64,000 bases of DNA from Pseudomonadota bacterium (GCA_018240595.1 JAFEFL010000027.1:62001-126000), one strand, 5' to 3'; numbered from the stretch's first letter, positions 34,001-43,033 are shown. A program made the numbers and translations. The notes: generated by a model from the letters alone, not told the origin.

Positions 34001-34885
34001 TCAGCGCGCGGACTTGCGGACGTGGTCGTCGATCTCGGCGCGCGTCGCCACCCAGACCTCGCCCATCTTGGCGGCCTTCTCGGCAATCGCCTCATAGGCC
34101 CAGGCGCCGCTGACGCGGCCATAGACATGGGTGTGCGCGGTGACATCGACCATGATGGTGTGGTGACCGCCACGCGTCACCGCGCCGACATAATCGTCGA
34201 ACAGCTCGATGAACTGCCGCGGCGAGCGGCCATAGCGCATGGCGTGCGGCAGGTCGTTGATCTCCATGGTCAGCGGGATCGCGGTCAGCGACTTGCCGCC
34301 ACCGAAGTTCTGCACATAGGGCTTGTCGTCGTCGAACACGTCGCCCTGCCAGGTGTAGCCGGCCTCCACGAGGAAGCGCGCGCTGTCGGCATGCGGCGTG
34401 CCGCGCGGGCTGATCCAGCCGCGCGGCTTGACGCCGGACACCTGCGCCAGGGCCTGCGTTGTCTTCTCGATATCGGCGCGCACCTGCTCCGGCGTCAGCG
34501 TCGCCGGGATCACATCCTGCACCCAGCAGTGCGGCACGATTTCGTGACCTTCGTCGGCGATTCGCTTGACGGACTGCGGCGCGCGCTCGGCGAACACGCC
34601 GCTGGTCATGATGCTGGCCTTGGTCCTGGTGCGCTTGAGCACGTCGAGCATATTGGTGATGCCGCGCTCCATGCCGTAGCTGCCCCAGGACAGCGCGTTG
34701 GTGTCGAAAGCGCCTGCCGGCAGCGGATTGCCCATCGGCCCGATGCCCGGCGGCTTGCCGTCCGACCAGCCCTCGAAGGCGACGTTGAACACCACCGCGA
34801 CGCGGCGGTCGCCCGGCCAGCGGAAATCGGGGCCGAGGCGGCGCGCCGTGGCGCCGCGTGAAATCATATCCGGTTTGTCGGTCAT
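34001..34885 (-). CDS. Polysaccharide deacetylase (NodB/PuuE-like) family protein
   Basis: A 294-residue protein of the NodB-homology family in its PuuE-like branch: RRVAVVFNVAFEGWSDG at the strand that in others carries the metal-binding Asp, then KASIMTSGVFAERAPQ, GHEIVPHCWVQD and RGWISPRGTPHADS. In this branch the proteins act on amides such as allantoin or formamides rather than on chitin. The ATG at 34885 has an AAGG sequence upstream; a longer frame to 34951 is not preferred. It converges on dctM and may belong to the same catabolic unit. Confidence 0.82.
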   Translation of the reverse strand: MTDKPDMISRGATARRLGPDFRWPGDRRVAVVFNVAFEGWSDGKPPGIGPMGNPLPAGAFDTNALSWGSYGMERGITNMLDVLKRTRTKASIMTSGVFAERAPQSVKRIADEGHEIVPHCWVQDVIPATLTPEQVRADIEKTTQALAQVSGVKPRGWISPRGTPHADSARFLVEAGYTWQGDVFDDDKPYVQNFGGGKSLTAIPLTMEINDLPHAMRYGRSPRQFIELFDDYVGAVTRGGHHTIMVDVTAHTHVYGRVSGAWAYEAIAEKAAKMGEVWVATRAEIDDHVRKSAR

Positions 34886-34987
34886 TGCTGCCTTGCCGTG
34901 GATGGATGCCGGCGGCGATAACAACGCAATCGCCCGCAAATGCAAGGACAATCGGCGGCAAGCGCGCTATGCGCAAGCCACATGCCG

Positions 34988-37660
34988 TCAGCGCAGCGTC
35001 TTCAGCGAGGCGATCCGCGTTTCGTCGCCGGGCACGGGCGCGGCGGCAAAACCGAGTTCGGCGCTGATGGCGTCGAGCTGATGCAAGGCGGCTGGATAAA
35101 TCAGCATTGCAGCGCGCACGCCCTGGGCGGCGATCACCTGCGTCAGTCTGTCCAGCAGCTTGGTCGCCAATCCGTGGGCGCGCAGATCGGCGCGGATGAT
35201 GACAGCGCATTCGGCGCGCTCGAAATCCGGGTCGGCGATGGCGCGGGCGAGGCCCGCGACGCTGTCGCCCTGCCACGCCACCAATGTCATCTCGCGGTCG
35301 TAGTCGATCTGGCTGAGCCGTGCCGTTGTTTCGTGAGTGTGATCGCGCAGCGGCGCGAAGGACGGATGCCAGAGATCGCTATCATCGACCTCGCGAGCAA
35401 AGCGCGTCAGCGCCGGTTCATCCTCCGGCCGGATCGGGCGCACGCGCAAGGTACCCTCGCCGCCGATAGCCAGATCGGATTCGAAGTTCGCAGGATAGGG
35501 TCTGATCGCCAGGCGATCGACGCTCGCCGTGGTGGCGGCTCGCACGCGGATGCGGCCATCGACCGCAATGACACCCTCGGGATCGCATAGCAGCGGATTG
35601 ATGTCGAGTTCGACGACCTGCGGATGGTCGGCGACGACGCGGCCGAGCTGTACCAGCACATCGACGACGCCGTCGATGTCCGACGGCGGCCGGTCGCGAT
35701 AGCCTTTCAGTAGCTTGGCGATCTGGGTACGGCCGATCAGGACGCGGGCCAGCGCGGTGTTGAGCGGCGGCAGTTCCAGCGATTCATCGTTGATGATCTC
35801 GGCCGCGGTGCCGCCATGGCCGAACAGGATGACCGGGCCAAATGTCGGATCGGTGGTGACGCCGGCGATCAGTTCGATGGCGTTCGGCCGCTCGATCATC
35901 TCCTGCACGATGAAGCCTTCGAGACGCGCCTTCGGCATCGCGCCCGTCACGCGCTCGGTCATCCTAGCCGCCGCGGCCACGACCTCGTCGCGGCCGACCA
36001 GATTGAGCGCGACGCCGCCGACATCGGATTTGTGGATGATGTCGCGCGAACGGATCTTGAGTGCGATCGGCCGCTCGACCACTGCCGCGAAGTCGCCGGC
36101 CGCCCCCGCATCGGCGACCGCCTGCGTGCGCACGAAGGGAATGTCGTAACAGGACAGAAACGCGGCGACCTCGGCGGGATCGAGCCACTCGCGGCCGTCC
36201 GCCAGGGTGGCGGCAACGATGTCGCGGGCGCGCGCGATGCGGTCCGGCGCGCTGGGTGCCAGCGCCGCCGGCGTTTCCAGAAGCAGCGATTGGCTCTCCT
36301 GGTAGCGAACCAGATGCATGAAGGCGCGCACCGCGCGCTCCGGCGTCTCGTAATAAGGCAGCTTTGCCGCGATCAGTTCGGCGCGGCTGTCGCGCACGCT
36401 GGCTTCGCCCATCCAGCAGACGAACACGTTCTTGTGCGCGCCGAGCGGCGCCAGCGCATCGACCACACCCTTGGCGGCATCGGCGGAAGACGCGATCGCC
36501 GTCGGACAATAGGCAATCAGCAAGCCGTCATTGCTGTCGTCCTTGATGAGGATGTCGATGGCGTTGCGATAGCGCGTGGCGTCGGCATCGCCGATGATGT
36601 CGACCGGGTTGCCATGGCTCCAGGTCGGCGGCAGCACCTTGTCGAGTTCGTCGAGGGTCGCCGCTGACAGCGGCGCCAGCGTGCCGCCTTCCTTAATCAG
36701 CCGGTCGGTCGCCAGCACGCCGGCGCCGCCACCATTGGTCAGGATCGCCAGCCGCTTGCCGCGCTGCGACGACATGCGAGCCAAAGTCGTCGCGGCGTCG
36801 AACAACTCCTCGACTTCATCGACGCGCAACATGCCGGCTCTCCGGAAAGCGGCCTCGTAGATGTTGTCAGCACCGGCCAGTGCGCCGGTGTGCGACGACG
36901 CGGCCTTGGCACCCTCGGCGGCGCGGCCGCCCTTGACGACGATCACCGGTTTGATGCGCGCCGCCTTGCGCGCAGCCGACATGAACTTGCGGGCCTGCGT
37001 CACGCCTTCGGCGTAAATCAGGATCGCCTGCGTCGCCTCATCGAGTGCGAAGTAATCGAGCAGATCGCCGAAATCGACATCACTCATGTCGCCCATCGAC
37101 ACGATGGCGGAAAAGCCGATGCCGCGCGGCAGCGCCCAATCCATCACCGTGGTCGCCATGGCGCCGGATTGCGTCAGAAAGGCGATGTTGCCCGGCAGCG
37201 CCGCCGCCGGCGCGAAGGTCGCGTTGAGGCCGCTGCCGGGCACGGCGATACCGAGACAATTCGGACCGACGACGCGCAACAGATAGGGCCGCGCTTCGCG
37301 GAGCAGGCGTGCGGTGCGATCCTTCCCGGTGGCCACTTCGCCCTCGCCGAAGCCGGCGGTCAGCACCACGGCGGCTCTTGTGCCGCGCGCGCCGAGTTCA
37401 GCGATCAGCGACGGCACGCTGTCGGGCGGTGTGGCGATGACGGCAAGGTCCGGCGCCGCCGGCAGGCTGGCGATGTTGGGATAGACCGACAGGCCGTGCA
37501 GGCTGCCGCCTTTGGGATTGACCGGATAGGTCGGGCCCTTGAAGCCGCCCTGTATCACATTGTGCATCAGCGCGGCGCCGACCGTGTGCGGCCGATCGGT
37601 GGCACCGATGATCGCAACTGAGGACGGTCGAAACAGCCGGTCGAGATTGCGGATCGTCAT
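34988..37660 (-). CDS. ADP-forming acyl-CoA synthetase fused to GNAT acetyltransferase
   Basis: An 890-residue fusion. The N-terminal CoA-binding domain (FRPSSVAIIGATDRPHTVG), the succinyl-CoA-ligase-like domain with SSHTGALAG carrying H257, and an ATP-grasp domain (about 470-700, VQEMIERPNAIELIAGV, GHGGTAAEI) are followed by a GNAT domain (about 720-880, RPEDEPALTRFAREV and RADLRAHGLATKLLDRL). Enterobacterial Pat/Pka proteins share this layout and acetylate Acs and other lysines. The kept phospho-accepting histidine would also allow acyl-CoA synthetase activity. It is a stand-alone gene, divergent from the unknown gene at 37802. Confidence 0.9.
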   Translation of the reverse strand: MTIRNLDRLFRPSSVAIIGATDRPHTVGAALMHNVIQGGFKGPTYPVNPKGGSLHGLSVYPNIASLPAAPDLAVIATPPDSVPSLIAELGARGTRAAVVLTAGFGEGEVATGKDRTARLLREARPYLLRVVGPNCLGIAVPGSGLNATFAPAAALPGNIAFLTQSGAMATTVMDWALPRGIGFSAIVSMGDMSDVDFGDLLDYFALDEATQAILIYAEGVTQARKFMSAARKAARIKPVIVVKGGRAAEGAKAASSHTGALAGADNIYEAAFRRAGMLRVDEVEELFDAATTLARMSSQRGKRLAILTNGGGAGVLATDRLIKEGGTLAPLSAATLDELDKVLPPTWSHGNPVDIIGDADATRYRNAIDILIKDDSNDGLLIAYCPTAIASSADAAKGVVDALAPLGAHKNVFVCWMGEASVRDSRAELIAAKLPYYETPERAVRAFMHLVRYQESQSLLLETPAALAPSAPDRIARARDIVAATLADGREWLDPAEVAAFLSCYDIPFVRTQAVADAGAAGDFAAVVERPIALKIRSRDIIHKSDVGGVALNLVGRDEVVAAAARMTERVTGAMPKARLEGFIVQEMIERPNAIELIAGVTTDPTFGPVILFGHGGTAAEIINDESLELPPLNTALARVLIGRTQIAKLLKGYRDRPPSDIDGVVDVLVQLGRVVADHPQVVELDINPLLCDPEGVIAVDGRIRVRAATTASVDRLAIRPYPANFESDLAIGGEGTLRVRPIRPEDEPALTRFAREVDDSDLWHPSFAPLRDHTHETTARLSQIDYDREMTLVAWQGDSVAGLARAIADPDFERAECAVIIRADLRAHGLATKLLDRLTQVIAAQGVRAAMLIYPAALHQLDAISAELGFAAAPVPGDETRIASLKTLR

Positions 37661-37801
37661 TCCAACTTACCTTGCCAATTCGCCCTTCCCGCGGCCACGC
37701 TCCATCCGGATAGCGGGATCAAGCCTCTGCTCGCTTGATTCACGTCAATGCCCGACCGACTTCTGGCGCAGAGTATCAGCCAAACAGCCAAGGCCGATGA
37801 C

Positions 37802-38278
37802 ATGGCAAAGTCCGCGCGCAAACGCGCCAAGCCCGGCAGCCGCGCCGGTGGCGCGTTCTTCCACATCGAAGTGCGGCCGGCGCGCGATTTCGTGCAGTTC
37901 CGCATGCAGGATGTCGGCGCCACCGGCGGCGTCGAACGCCTCGCCGGCCAGCGCGCCAATGGCTCGTGGGATACTCAGAAGTGGCTGATCGCGAAGGCAC
38001 ACGCCCATTTCGAAGGCGGCACGCTGGTGGCGGACAGCCGCGAGGCCGCAAAGGTGCTCAAATCGCTCGGCTCACCCCCGCTCCATGTCGGCGGCGACCG
38101 CTTCAAGGCCAGACCACGGCGCGACATTCCGGAAGCCGAGAAGCCGACACCGGCGATGCGCCGCGCCCAACTCACGAACATCAAGAAGGCGCAAGCGGCC
38201 TCGCGGCGCAAGGCTGTGAAGAAGAAAGCTCCTGTCGCCAAGGCGGCGATGCGGCCGAAAAAGTCCTCGGCCCGATAA
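37802..38278 (+). CDS. Basic conserved hypothetical protein
   Basis: A 158-residue protein I do not recognise. The N-terminus is basic (MAKSARKRAKPGSRAGGAFF), the middle region HIEVRPARDFVQFRMQDVGATGGVERLAGQRANGSWDTQKWLI is the most structured part, and the C-terminus is an Ala/Lys/Arg tail (KKAQAASRRKAVKKKAP). No signal peptide or membrane segment. The tail suggests nucleic-acid binding, which is only inference. It ends 3 bp before the PRPP-synthase-like gene and is probably co-transcribed with it. An earlier in-frame ATG at 37748 is possible. Confidence 0.7.
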   Translation: MAKSARKRAKPGSRAGGAFFHIEVRPARDFVQFRMQDVGATGGVERLAGQRANGSWDTQKWLIAKAHAHFEGGTLVADSREAAKVLKSLGSPPLHVGGDRFKARPRRDIPEAEKPTPAMRRAQLTNIKKAQAASRRKAVKKKAPVAKAAMRPKKSSAR

Positions 38279-38281
38279 GTC

Positions 38282-39268
38282 ATGGCCGGCGCGCCGCTCC
38301 AGCTTTTCGCCCTCAGCGCCTCGAAAGCCTTCGGCGAAGCGGTGGCGATCGCGCTCGGCGAGCCGCTGGCGGCGCATGAAGAGCGCGAGTTCGAGGACGG
38401 CGAGCACAAGGCGCGCCCGCTCGACGACGCCGCCGGCAGCGATGTCTTCGTCATCCAGAGCACCTATGGCGGTCCGGATCAGAGCGCCAATGACAAATTG
38501 TGCCACCTGCTGTTCTTCATCGGCGCGCTGAAGGATGCCGGCGCGGCACGCGTCACCGCCGTCACACCCTATCTCTGCTATGCCCGCAAGGACCGCCGCA
38601 CCAAGCCGAACGATCCGGTGACGACGCGCTATGTCGCCGCCCTGTTCGAAAGCGTCGGCACCGACCGCGTTGTCGCGCTTGAGGTGCACAACCCGGCGGC
38701 GTTCGAAAACGCCTTCCGCTGCCCAACCGTGGCGCTGACCGGCACGCCTTTGTTCGTCGATTACGTCAAAGCGAACCTCGCCGATGGGCCGCTTGCGGTG
38801 GTCTCGCCGGACGCCGGCGGCATGAAGCGCGCCGAACAGTTGCGTGAGGCGCTGCAGGCGGCGCTCGGCTGCCCCGTGCGCAAGGGACTGGCGGAGAAGT
38901 ATCGCAGCGCCGGTGTGGTGTCCGGTGACCTGTTCGCCGGCGATGTCGCCGGCGCCACTGCCCTGATCGTCGATGACCTGATCAGCACCGGCGGCACCTT
39001 GCTGCGCACCGCACGGGCGGCCCGAGCCGCGGGCGCGACCCGCGTCATCGCGCTGGTGACGCACGGCCTTTTCATGGCGGGCTCCGCCGAGGTGCTGGCC
39101 GATCCCGCCATCGACCGGCTGGTGGTAAGCGACAGCGTGCCTCCTTTCCGGCTCGAAGGCGCCGCTGCGATGAGCAAGCTCACCGTGCTGCCGGCAGCGC
39201 CGCTGGTCGCAGCCTGCATCCGACGTTTGCACGCGAACCGCGGCGTCAGCGACCTGAAGGCCGTCTGA
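38282..39268 (+). CDS. Ribose-phosphate pyrophosphokinase-like protein
   Basis: A 328-residue PRPP synthetase-type protein. Both PRT-like domains are present: FVIQSTYGGPDQSANDKLCHLLFFIGALKDAGA, YLCYARKDRRTKPNDPVTTRYVAAL (flexible loop and ATP binding), VSPDAGGMKRAEQL and the PRPP-binding ALIVDDLISTGGTLLRTARA. Position in a stress-type cluster and low match to the RQDRK-type segment of housekeeping Prs suggest a second, specialised copy; the essential prsA is expected elsewhere. Its end overlaps the convergent kinase-like gene by 23 bp. Confidence 0.85.
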   Translation: MAGAPLQLFALSASKAFGEAVAIALGEPLAAHEEREFEDGEHKARPLDDAAGSDVFVIQSTYGGPDQSANDKLCHLLFFIGALKDAGAARVTAVTPYLCYARKDRRTKPNDPVTTRYVAALFESVGTDRVVALEVHNPAAFENAFRCPTVALTGTPLFVDYVKANLADGPLAVVSPDAGGMKRAEQLREALQAALGCPVRKGLAEKYRSAGVVSGDLFAGDVAGATALIVDDLISTGGTLLRTARAARAAGATRVIALVTHGLFMAGSAEVLADPAIDRLVVSDSVPPFRLEGAAAMSKLTVLPAAPLVAACIRRLHANRGVSDLKAV

Positions 39269-40301
39269 GCATCCGTTCCAGTTGCCGCGCGCCGCGCGCG
39301 GCGATGCCGAGATAGTCCATACATTGCCGCGGCCATTTCTCCGGCATGCGCGGGTGCTCCTCGTAGAGATGCGCGATGGCGAGTCGCGCCCGCAAGGTGG
39401 CGCGGTGGCAGCGATAAAAGGCGAACAGTTCATCTGCTGGGCCGTCGCGCAGCAGGTGTTTCATTCGGCGCCACAGATAATCGCCGGCCCACGCGGCGCC
39501 GAGCCGCTCGCATTCCAGCGATAGAAATGCGACCTCGTCGAACGGATCGTTGATGCGCAGCCGGTCGTTGAATTCCAGACAGTCGATGATATTGACGCGA
39601 TCGCCGATGAAGATGTGTTCGGGCCGCAGGTCTCCGTGACCGTCGACGACGCGGCGATGACGCAGGCGCGCAGCTATCGCTGCGCCGCGCACGTCGAGGA
39701 ATCGCCGCTGCGCGCGGTCGATGTCCTGCACGACGCCGGCTGGCAGGCGAAAGAGCGCATCGAGCAGCACGCGCTTGTTGTCGTCGAAGCTTCGGCGCCA
39801 GTCGGCCAGATGCACCGCCGGCGACAGAAGCACGGGTTGGGCGGCGCGATAGAAATGCGCCAGCGTGTCCGCGAGACGATCGAGATGCACTCGCGTCAAC
39901 CGCCGCTCGACGATCAGGCGATCGAGCATGAAGCGCTCGTCGAGCCGCTGCATGACCACCAGCCAATCGGCCGGCGGCCCCTCGCCGCCGATCGACAGCG
40001 CGCCGCCGCGCGCCACCAGCGGCACCACGTCGAGATAGACATCCGCTGCCAGCCGCCGGTTGAGCCGCAGCTCGGCACGGCAGGCGGCCTCGCGCCGCGC
40101 CAGGGTCGAGAAATCGAGGTACGGAAAGCGCACCGGCTTCTTCAGCTTGTAGACCTGGCTGCCGGCGAGGAAGACCCAGGACATGTGGGTTTCGCGCGAT
40201 GCGACCTCGCCCGGCGCGAAATCGTAGGCCGAGGGGCTGTTGAGAAACGCGACCTTGTCGGCCAGCGATGGCGCGCCATTCGCGGCTGCGATTGGTTGCA
40301 C
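39246..40301 (-). CDS. Aminoglycoside phosphotransferase-like kinase-fold protein (COG2187 type)
   Basis: A 351-residue protein with the APH/kinase fold. VASRETHMSWVFLAGSQVYKLKKPVRFPYLDFST holds the ATP-lysine (KLKKP), VVDGHGDLRPEHIFIGDRVNIIDCLEFNDRLRINDPFDEVAFL carries the catalytic HGDxRxEH and metal-binding IIDxxEF motifs. COG2187 members are often fused to a P-loop kinase domain; that part is absent here. The substrate is unknown. It converges with the PRPP-synthase-like gene, overlapping by 23 bp. Confidence 0.84.
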   Translation of the reverse strand: MQPIAAANGAPSLADKVAFLNSPSAYDFAPGEVASRETHMSWVFLAGSQVYKLKKPVRFPYLDFSTLARREAACRAELRLNRRLAADVYLDVVPLVARGGALSIGGEGPPADWLVVMQRLDERFMLDRLIVERRLTRVHLDRLADTLAHFYRAAQPVLLSPAVHLADWRRSFDDNKRVLLDALFRLPAGVVQDIDRAQRRFLDVRGAAIAARLRHRRVVDGHGDLRPEHIFIGDRVNIIDCLEFNDRLRINDPFDEVAFLSLECERLGAAWAGDYLWRRMKHLLRDGPADELFAFYRCHRATLRARLAIAHLYEEHPRMPEKWPRQCMDYLGIAARGARQLERMLRRPSGR

Positions 40302-40421
40302 GAGCTTCTCCAGTGCTCATGATTTCCTACCGGCTTTTGCGAGCCCACGATTGACATCGCTCAATTTGCCTGCCTTCGCGCCGCGCCATATTGCGCTGTC
40401 GGATGAGCGCGGGCGTCGGCG

Positions 40422-41102
40422 ATGGCGGCAGAACCGGGCAAAATGGCGAGCGAACGCGCGGTGACGATCGGGCCGCTGCGGCTCAACGGCGACTTGCGCG
40501 TGCCGCGCGGGGCCTGGGCACTCGTCATCTTCGCTCATGGCAGCGGCTCCAGCCGTTTCAGCGTCCGCAACCGCCTGGTGGCGGAAGCGCTGAACAGGCA
40601 GGGTATCGCCACGCTGTTGTTCGACCTGCTCACTACCGACGAAGAGAACGATCGCGCCTACATCTTCGACATCGTGCTGCTGGCGAAGCGGTTGGCCGAC
40701 GTGGTCTCCTGGGCCGGCGAACAGGTCGAACTGGCCGCTTTGCCGATCGGCGTGTTCGGCGCCAGCACCGGCGCGGCCGCGGCGCTGATGGCGGCGGCGG
40801 AACGCGGCTCGCCCATCGCTGCCATCGTGTCGCGCGGCGGACGGCCGGATCTGGCAGGCCCCGCGCTCCCCTATGTCTCCGCACCGACCTTGTTGATCGT
40901 CGGTGGCGACGACGATGTGGTGATCACGTTGAACGAACAAGCGTACGCCCAGCTCAAGACCACGAAGGCGCTGGAGATCGTGCCCGGCGCCAGCCACCTG
41001 TTTCCGGAAAGCGGCGCGATGGACAGCGTCATCGCGTTGGCCGGTCGCTGGTTCGCCGAATACCTCGCGCCGCAAGCGCACGACAAACGCACGGGGGTCT
41101 GA
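40422..41102 (+). CDS. Alpha/beta hydrolase (dienelactone-hydrolase-like)
   Basis: A 226-residue hydrolase. ALVIFAHGSGSSRFS forms the oxyanion region, GVFGASTGAAAAL is the nucleophile elbow with S115, GGDDDVVITLN has the acidic residue and GASHLFPESG the histidine. Small hydrolases of this kind are frequently encoded directly before a phosphoribosyltransferase, and here the next gene begins one base after the stop. The substrate is not known. Confidence 0.87.
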   Translation: MAAEPGKMASERAVTIGPLRLNGDLRVPRGAWALVIFAHGSGSSRFSVRNRLVAEALNRQGIATLLFDLLTTDEENDRAYIFDIVLLAKRLADVVSWAGEQVELAALPIGVFGASTGAAAALMAAAERGSPIAAIVSRGGRPDLAGPALPYVSAPTLLIVGGDDDVVITLNEQAYAQLKTTKALEIVPGASHLFPESGAMDSVIALAGRWFAEYLAPQAHDKRTGV

Positions 41103-41759
41103 ATGCCGTTCACCAACCGCGTCGCGGCCGGACGAGACTTGGCCAGGGCCCTCGCCGCCTACAAGGGCGACAAGCCGATCGTGATGGCGTTGCCGCGCGG
41201 CGGCGTGCCGGTCGCGGCTGTGGTGGCGACAGCGCTCGATGCGCCGCTCGACCTCATCCTGGTGCGCAAGATAGGGGTGCCCTTCCAGCCCGAACTGGCC
41301 ATGGGCGCGGTGGTCGATGGCCCGGCGCCGATCACCATCCGCAACGACGACGTCATCGCCTCATGCGGCATCGACGCCAAGGCGTTTGACGAAGTACGCC
41401 GCCGTGAACTCACCGAGATCGAGCGCCGCCGCCAGCGCTACCTCGCCGGCCGGCCGCATCCCGAGGTCGAAGGCCGCACCGTGATCGTTGTCGATGATGG
41501 CATTGCCACCGGCGCAACGACGCGCGCCGCACTGCAGGCGATGCGTGAGCGCAAGGCCGGCAAGATCGTGCTCGCCATCCCGGTGGCGCCGGCCGACACG
41601 ATCGAGAGGCTGCGCGGCGAATGCGACGCGATCGTTTGCCTCGAGAGTCACACGTTCTTCGGCGCGATCGGCGCCTACTACGCCGATTTCCGTCAGGTGA
41701 GCGACGACGAAGTGGTTGCCATGCTCGATCGCGCGGAGGCGAAGGCGCCCGCGCGATAA
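41103..41759 (+). CDS. Phosphoribosyltransferase family protein (COG1926 type)
   Basis: A 218-residue type I PRTase. VMALPRGGVPVAAVVATAL is the first loop, DLILVRKIGVPFQPELAMGAV the family-specific segment, and VIVVDDGIATGATTRAAL the PRPP-binding motif. It ends in SHTFFGAIGAYYADFRQVSDDEV. Housekeeping purine/pyrimidine PRTases look different; this branch sits in stress loci and its nucleobase or other acceptor is unknown. It is immediately downstream of the hydrolase gene. Confidence 0.88.
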   Translation: MPFTNRVAAGRDLARALAAYKGDKPIVMALPRGGVPVAAVVATALDAPLDLILVRKIGVPFQPELAMGAVVDGPAPITIRNDDVIASCGIDAKAFDEVRRRELTEIERRRQRYLAGRPHPEVEGRTVIVVDDGIATGATTRAALQAMRERKAGKIVLAIPVAPADTIERLRGECDAIVCLESHTFFGAIGAYYADFRQVSDDEVVAMLDRAEAKAPAR

Positions 41760-41777
41760 CGATGAAGAGGGAACGCC

Positions 41778-42023
41778 ATGACCAAGCTCGACTCCGGCGG
41801 CACCGCCGCCGCGACCCGCGACGACGTGATCAGCATTTTGGGATCGCTCGACCCCGAGCAGATGCTCGCGATCCTCGAGTTACATCCGACCGTGGCCGAA
41901 CTCGAGCAGGCGTCGATTTGGCTCTCGGGCGACGACGACGTGTTCGGCGTGGAGCCGCCGATCAAGGGGGCGGCCGCCGAGATCGTGACGATCCTCAGCA
42001 CGCCCGAGGAAGAAGAGGACTAG
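41778..42023 (+). CDS. Small acidic hypothetical protein
   Basis: An 81-residue acidic protein beginning MTKLDSGGTAAATRDDVISI and ending PEEEED. It contains LGSLDPEQMLAILELHPTVAELEQA, probably a short helical bundle, then IWLSGDDDVFG. No transmembrane segment. GAGGGAA lies upstream of the ATG. It follows the phosphoribosyltransferase by 18 bp and is likely in the same transcript. I do not recognise a family with known function. Confidence 0.7.
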   Translation: MTKLDSGGTAAATRDDVISILGSLDPEQMLAILELHPTVAELEQASIWLSGDDDVFGVEPPIKGAAAEIVTILSTPEEEED

Positions 42024-42066
42024 TCTCGTTGCGCGATCGCGGGCAACTCACGCGCCTTTGTCGCGC

Positions 42067-42636
42067 TCATCGCTTCAGGCTGTGCTTCTCCAGGAGCTTG
42101 ACCGTGCTGGCCTGCGGGCCCTTGTCGCCGATCTCCTCGGCGTAGGAGACGTGTGAATTCACGGCGAGCTTGCCGAACCCGCCACCGAGCACGCTGTTGC
42201 GATGAAAATAGATCTCGCGGCCGTCCGGCGTTTCGATGAAGCCGAATTCGCCGAGCGGATCGAGTTCGACGACGATGCCGACGCCCGGACCAGCGGCCAG
42301 CTTGACGTCGCCGTGCAGCTTGCGCACCTGATCCTGCAACTGCCGGCGCGCGCGCTTGAACGTGTCGTTGATGGCGAAGGGCAGATCGGAATAGCGCTCG
42401 TCATTCTGCCGCATATGGCCGACATTGACCTCACGGCCCTCCGGCAGTGCGAGGCGAATGCTGACTTCGAACAGGCCGCCTGTGCGGTGCCGATTGCCCG
42501 GGCCTTTCAGCACGACGCGGCCGGCGGTGATGCGGCCGAAGCGCTCCTCGAGCTGCTGCACATGCGTTGCGATCGTGCTCCGAACGCGCGGATCGGACTC
42601 GACGCCCTGAAAATCAATCTGGACCGGTGTTTCCAT
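42067..42636 (-). CDS. RaiA/HPF-like ribosome-associated protein with C-terminal cold-shock domain
   Basis: A 189-residue fusion. Residues 1-115 resemble the RaiA/HPF fold: METPVQIDFQGVESDPRVRSTIATHVQQLEERFGRI, FEVSIRLALPEGREV and a basic helix NDTFKRARRQLQDQVRKLHG. Residues about 125-187 form a cold-shock domain (GFIETPDGREIYFHRNSVLG in place of the KGFGFI/VFVH RNA-binding motifs). The first half would hold ribosomes in hibernation, while the second binds RNA. It is convergent with the preceding operon. Confidence 0.87.
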   Translation of the reverse strand: METPVQIDFQGVESDPRVRSTIATHVQQLEERFGRITAGRVVLKGPGNRHRTGGLFEVSIRLALPEGREVNVGHMRQNDERYSDLPFAINDTFKRARRQLQDQVRKLHGDVKLAAGPGVGIVVELDPLGEFGFIETPDGREIYFHRNSVLGGGFGKLAVNSHVSYAEEIGDKGPQASTVKLLEKHSLKR

Positions 42637-42757
42637 TGTTCGTCACCATGGGTTTCCGGTCGAAGACTTCGCCGGACGAACGCCGGCGGCATTGATATGC
42701 CTCAAGCGGCCACCCGGCCCGGGCCCTCGACGCGAGCCCGGACCGCGATGGCTTCGT

Positions 42758-43033
42758 TCAACGGCAGCGCGTGTAGTGACGGCGGCCGTATCGATCGCGC
42801 CAGTAGCAGCGGCCAGGCCGCGTTTCGTCGGCAATGATCGCACCGGCGGCGGCGCCGATCAGGCCACCTGCCACCGCAGCGCCGGTCGAGCGGCCGGCAA
42901 GGCCGCCGATGAGGGCACCGGTACCGGCACCGATCAGGGCGCCGCCCGCGACGCGGTCCTGCCGCGCGGTTTCGCAGCCGGCCAAGCCCAGACCCAGCGT
43001 GGCCACGACGGCCAAAGCCAATATCTTTCGCAT
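42758..43033 (-). CDS. Glycine-zipper lipoprotein
   Basis: A 91-residue outer-membrane lipoprotein candidate. The signal is MRKILALAVVATLGLGLAG with lipobox LAGC; the middle repeats GxxxG (GGALIGAGTGALIGGLAGRSTGAAV), which forms glycine-zipper helices in membranes, and the tail is basic and aromatic (CYWRDRYGRRHYTRC). The start at 43033 has AAGGAGG upstream. Related small proteins are common in Rhizobiales, function unknown. The 205 bp upstream, to the PhaC-like gene, contain no gene. Confidence 0.82.
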   Translation of the reverse strand: MRKILALAVVATLGLGLAGCETARQDRVAGGALIGAGTGALIGGLAGRSTGAAVAGGLIGAAAGAIIADETRPGRCYWRDRYGRRHYTRCR

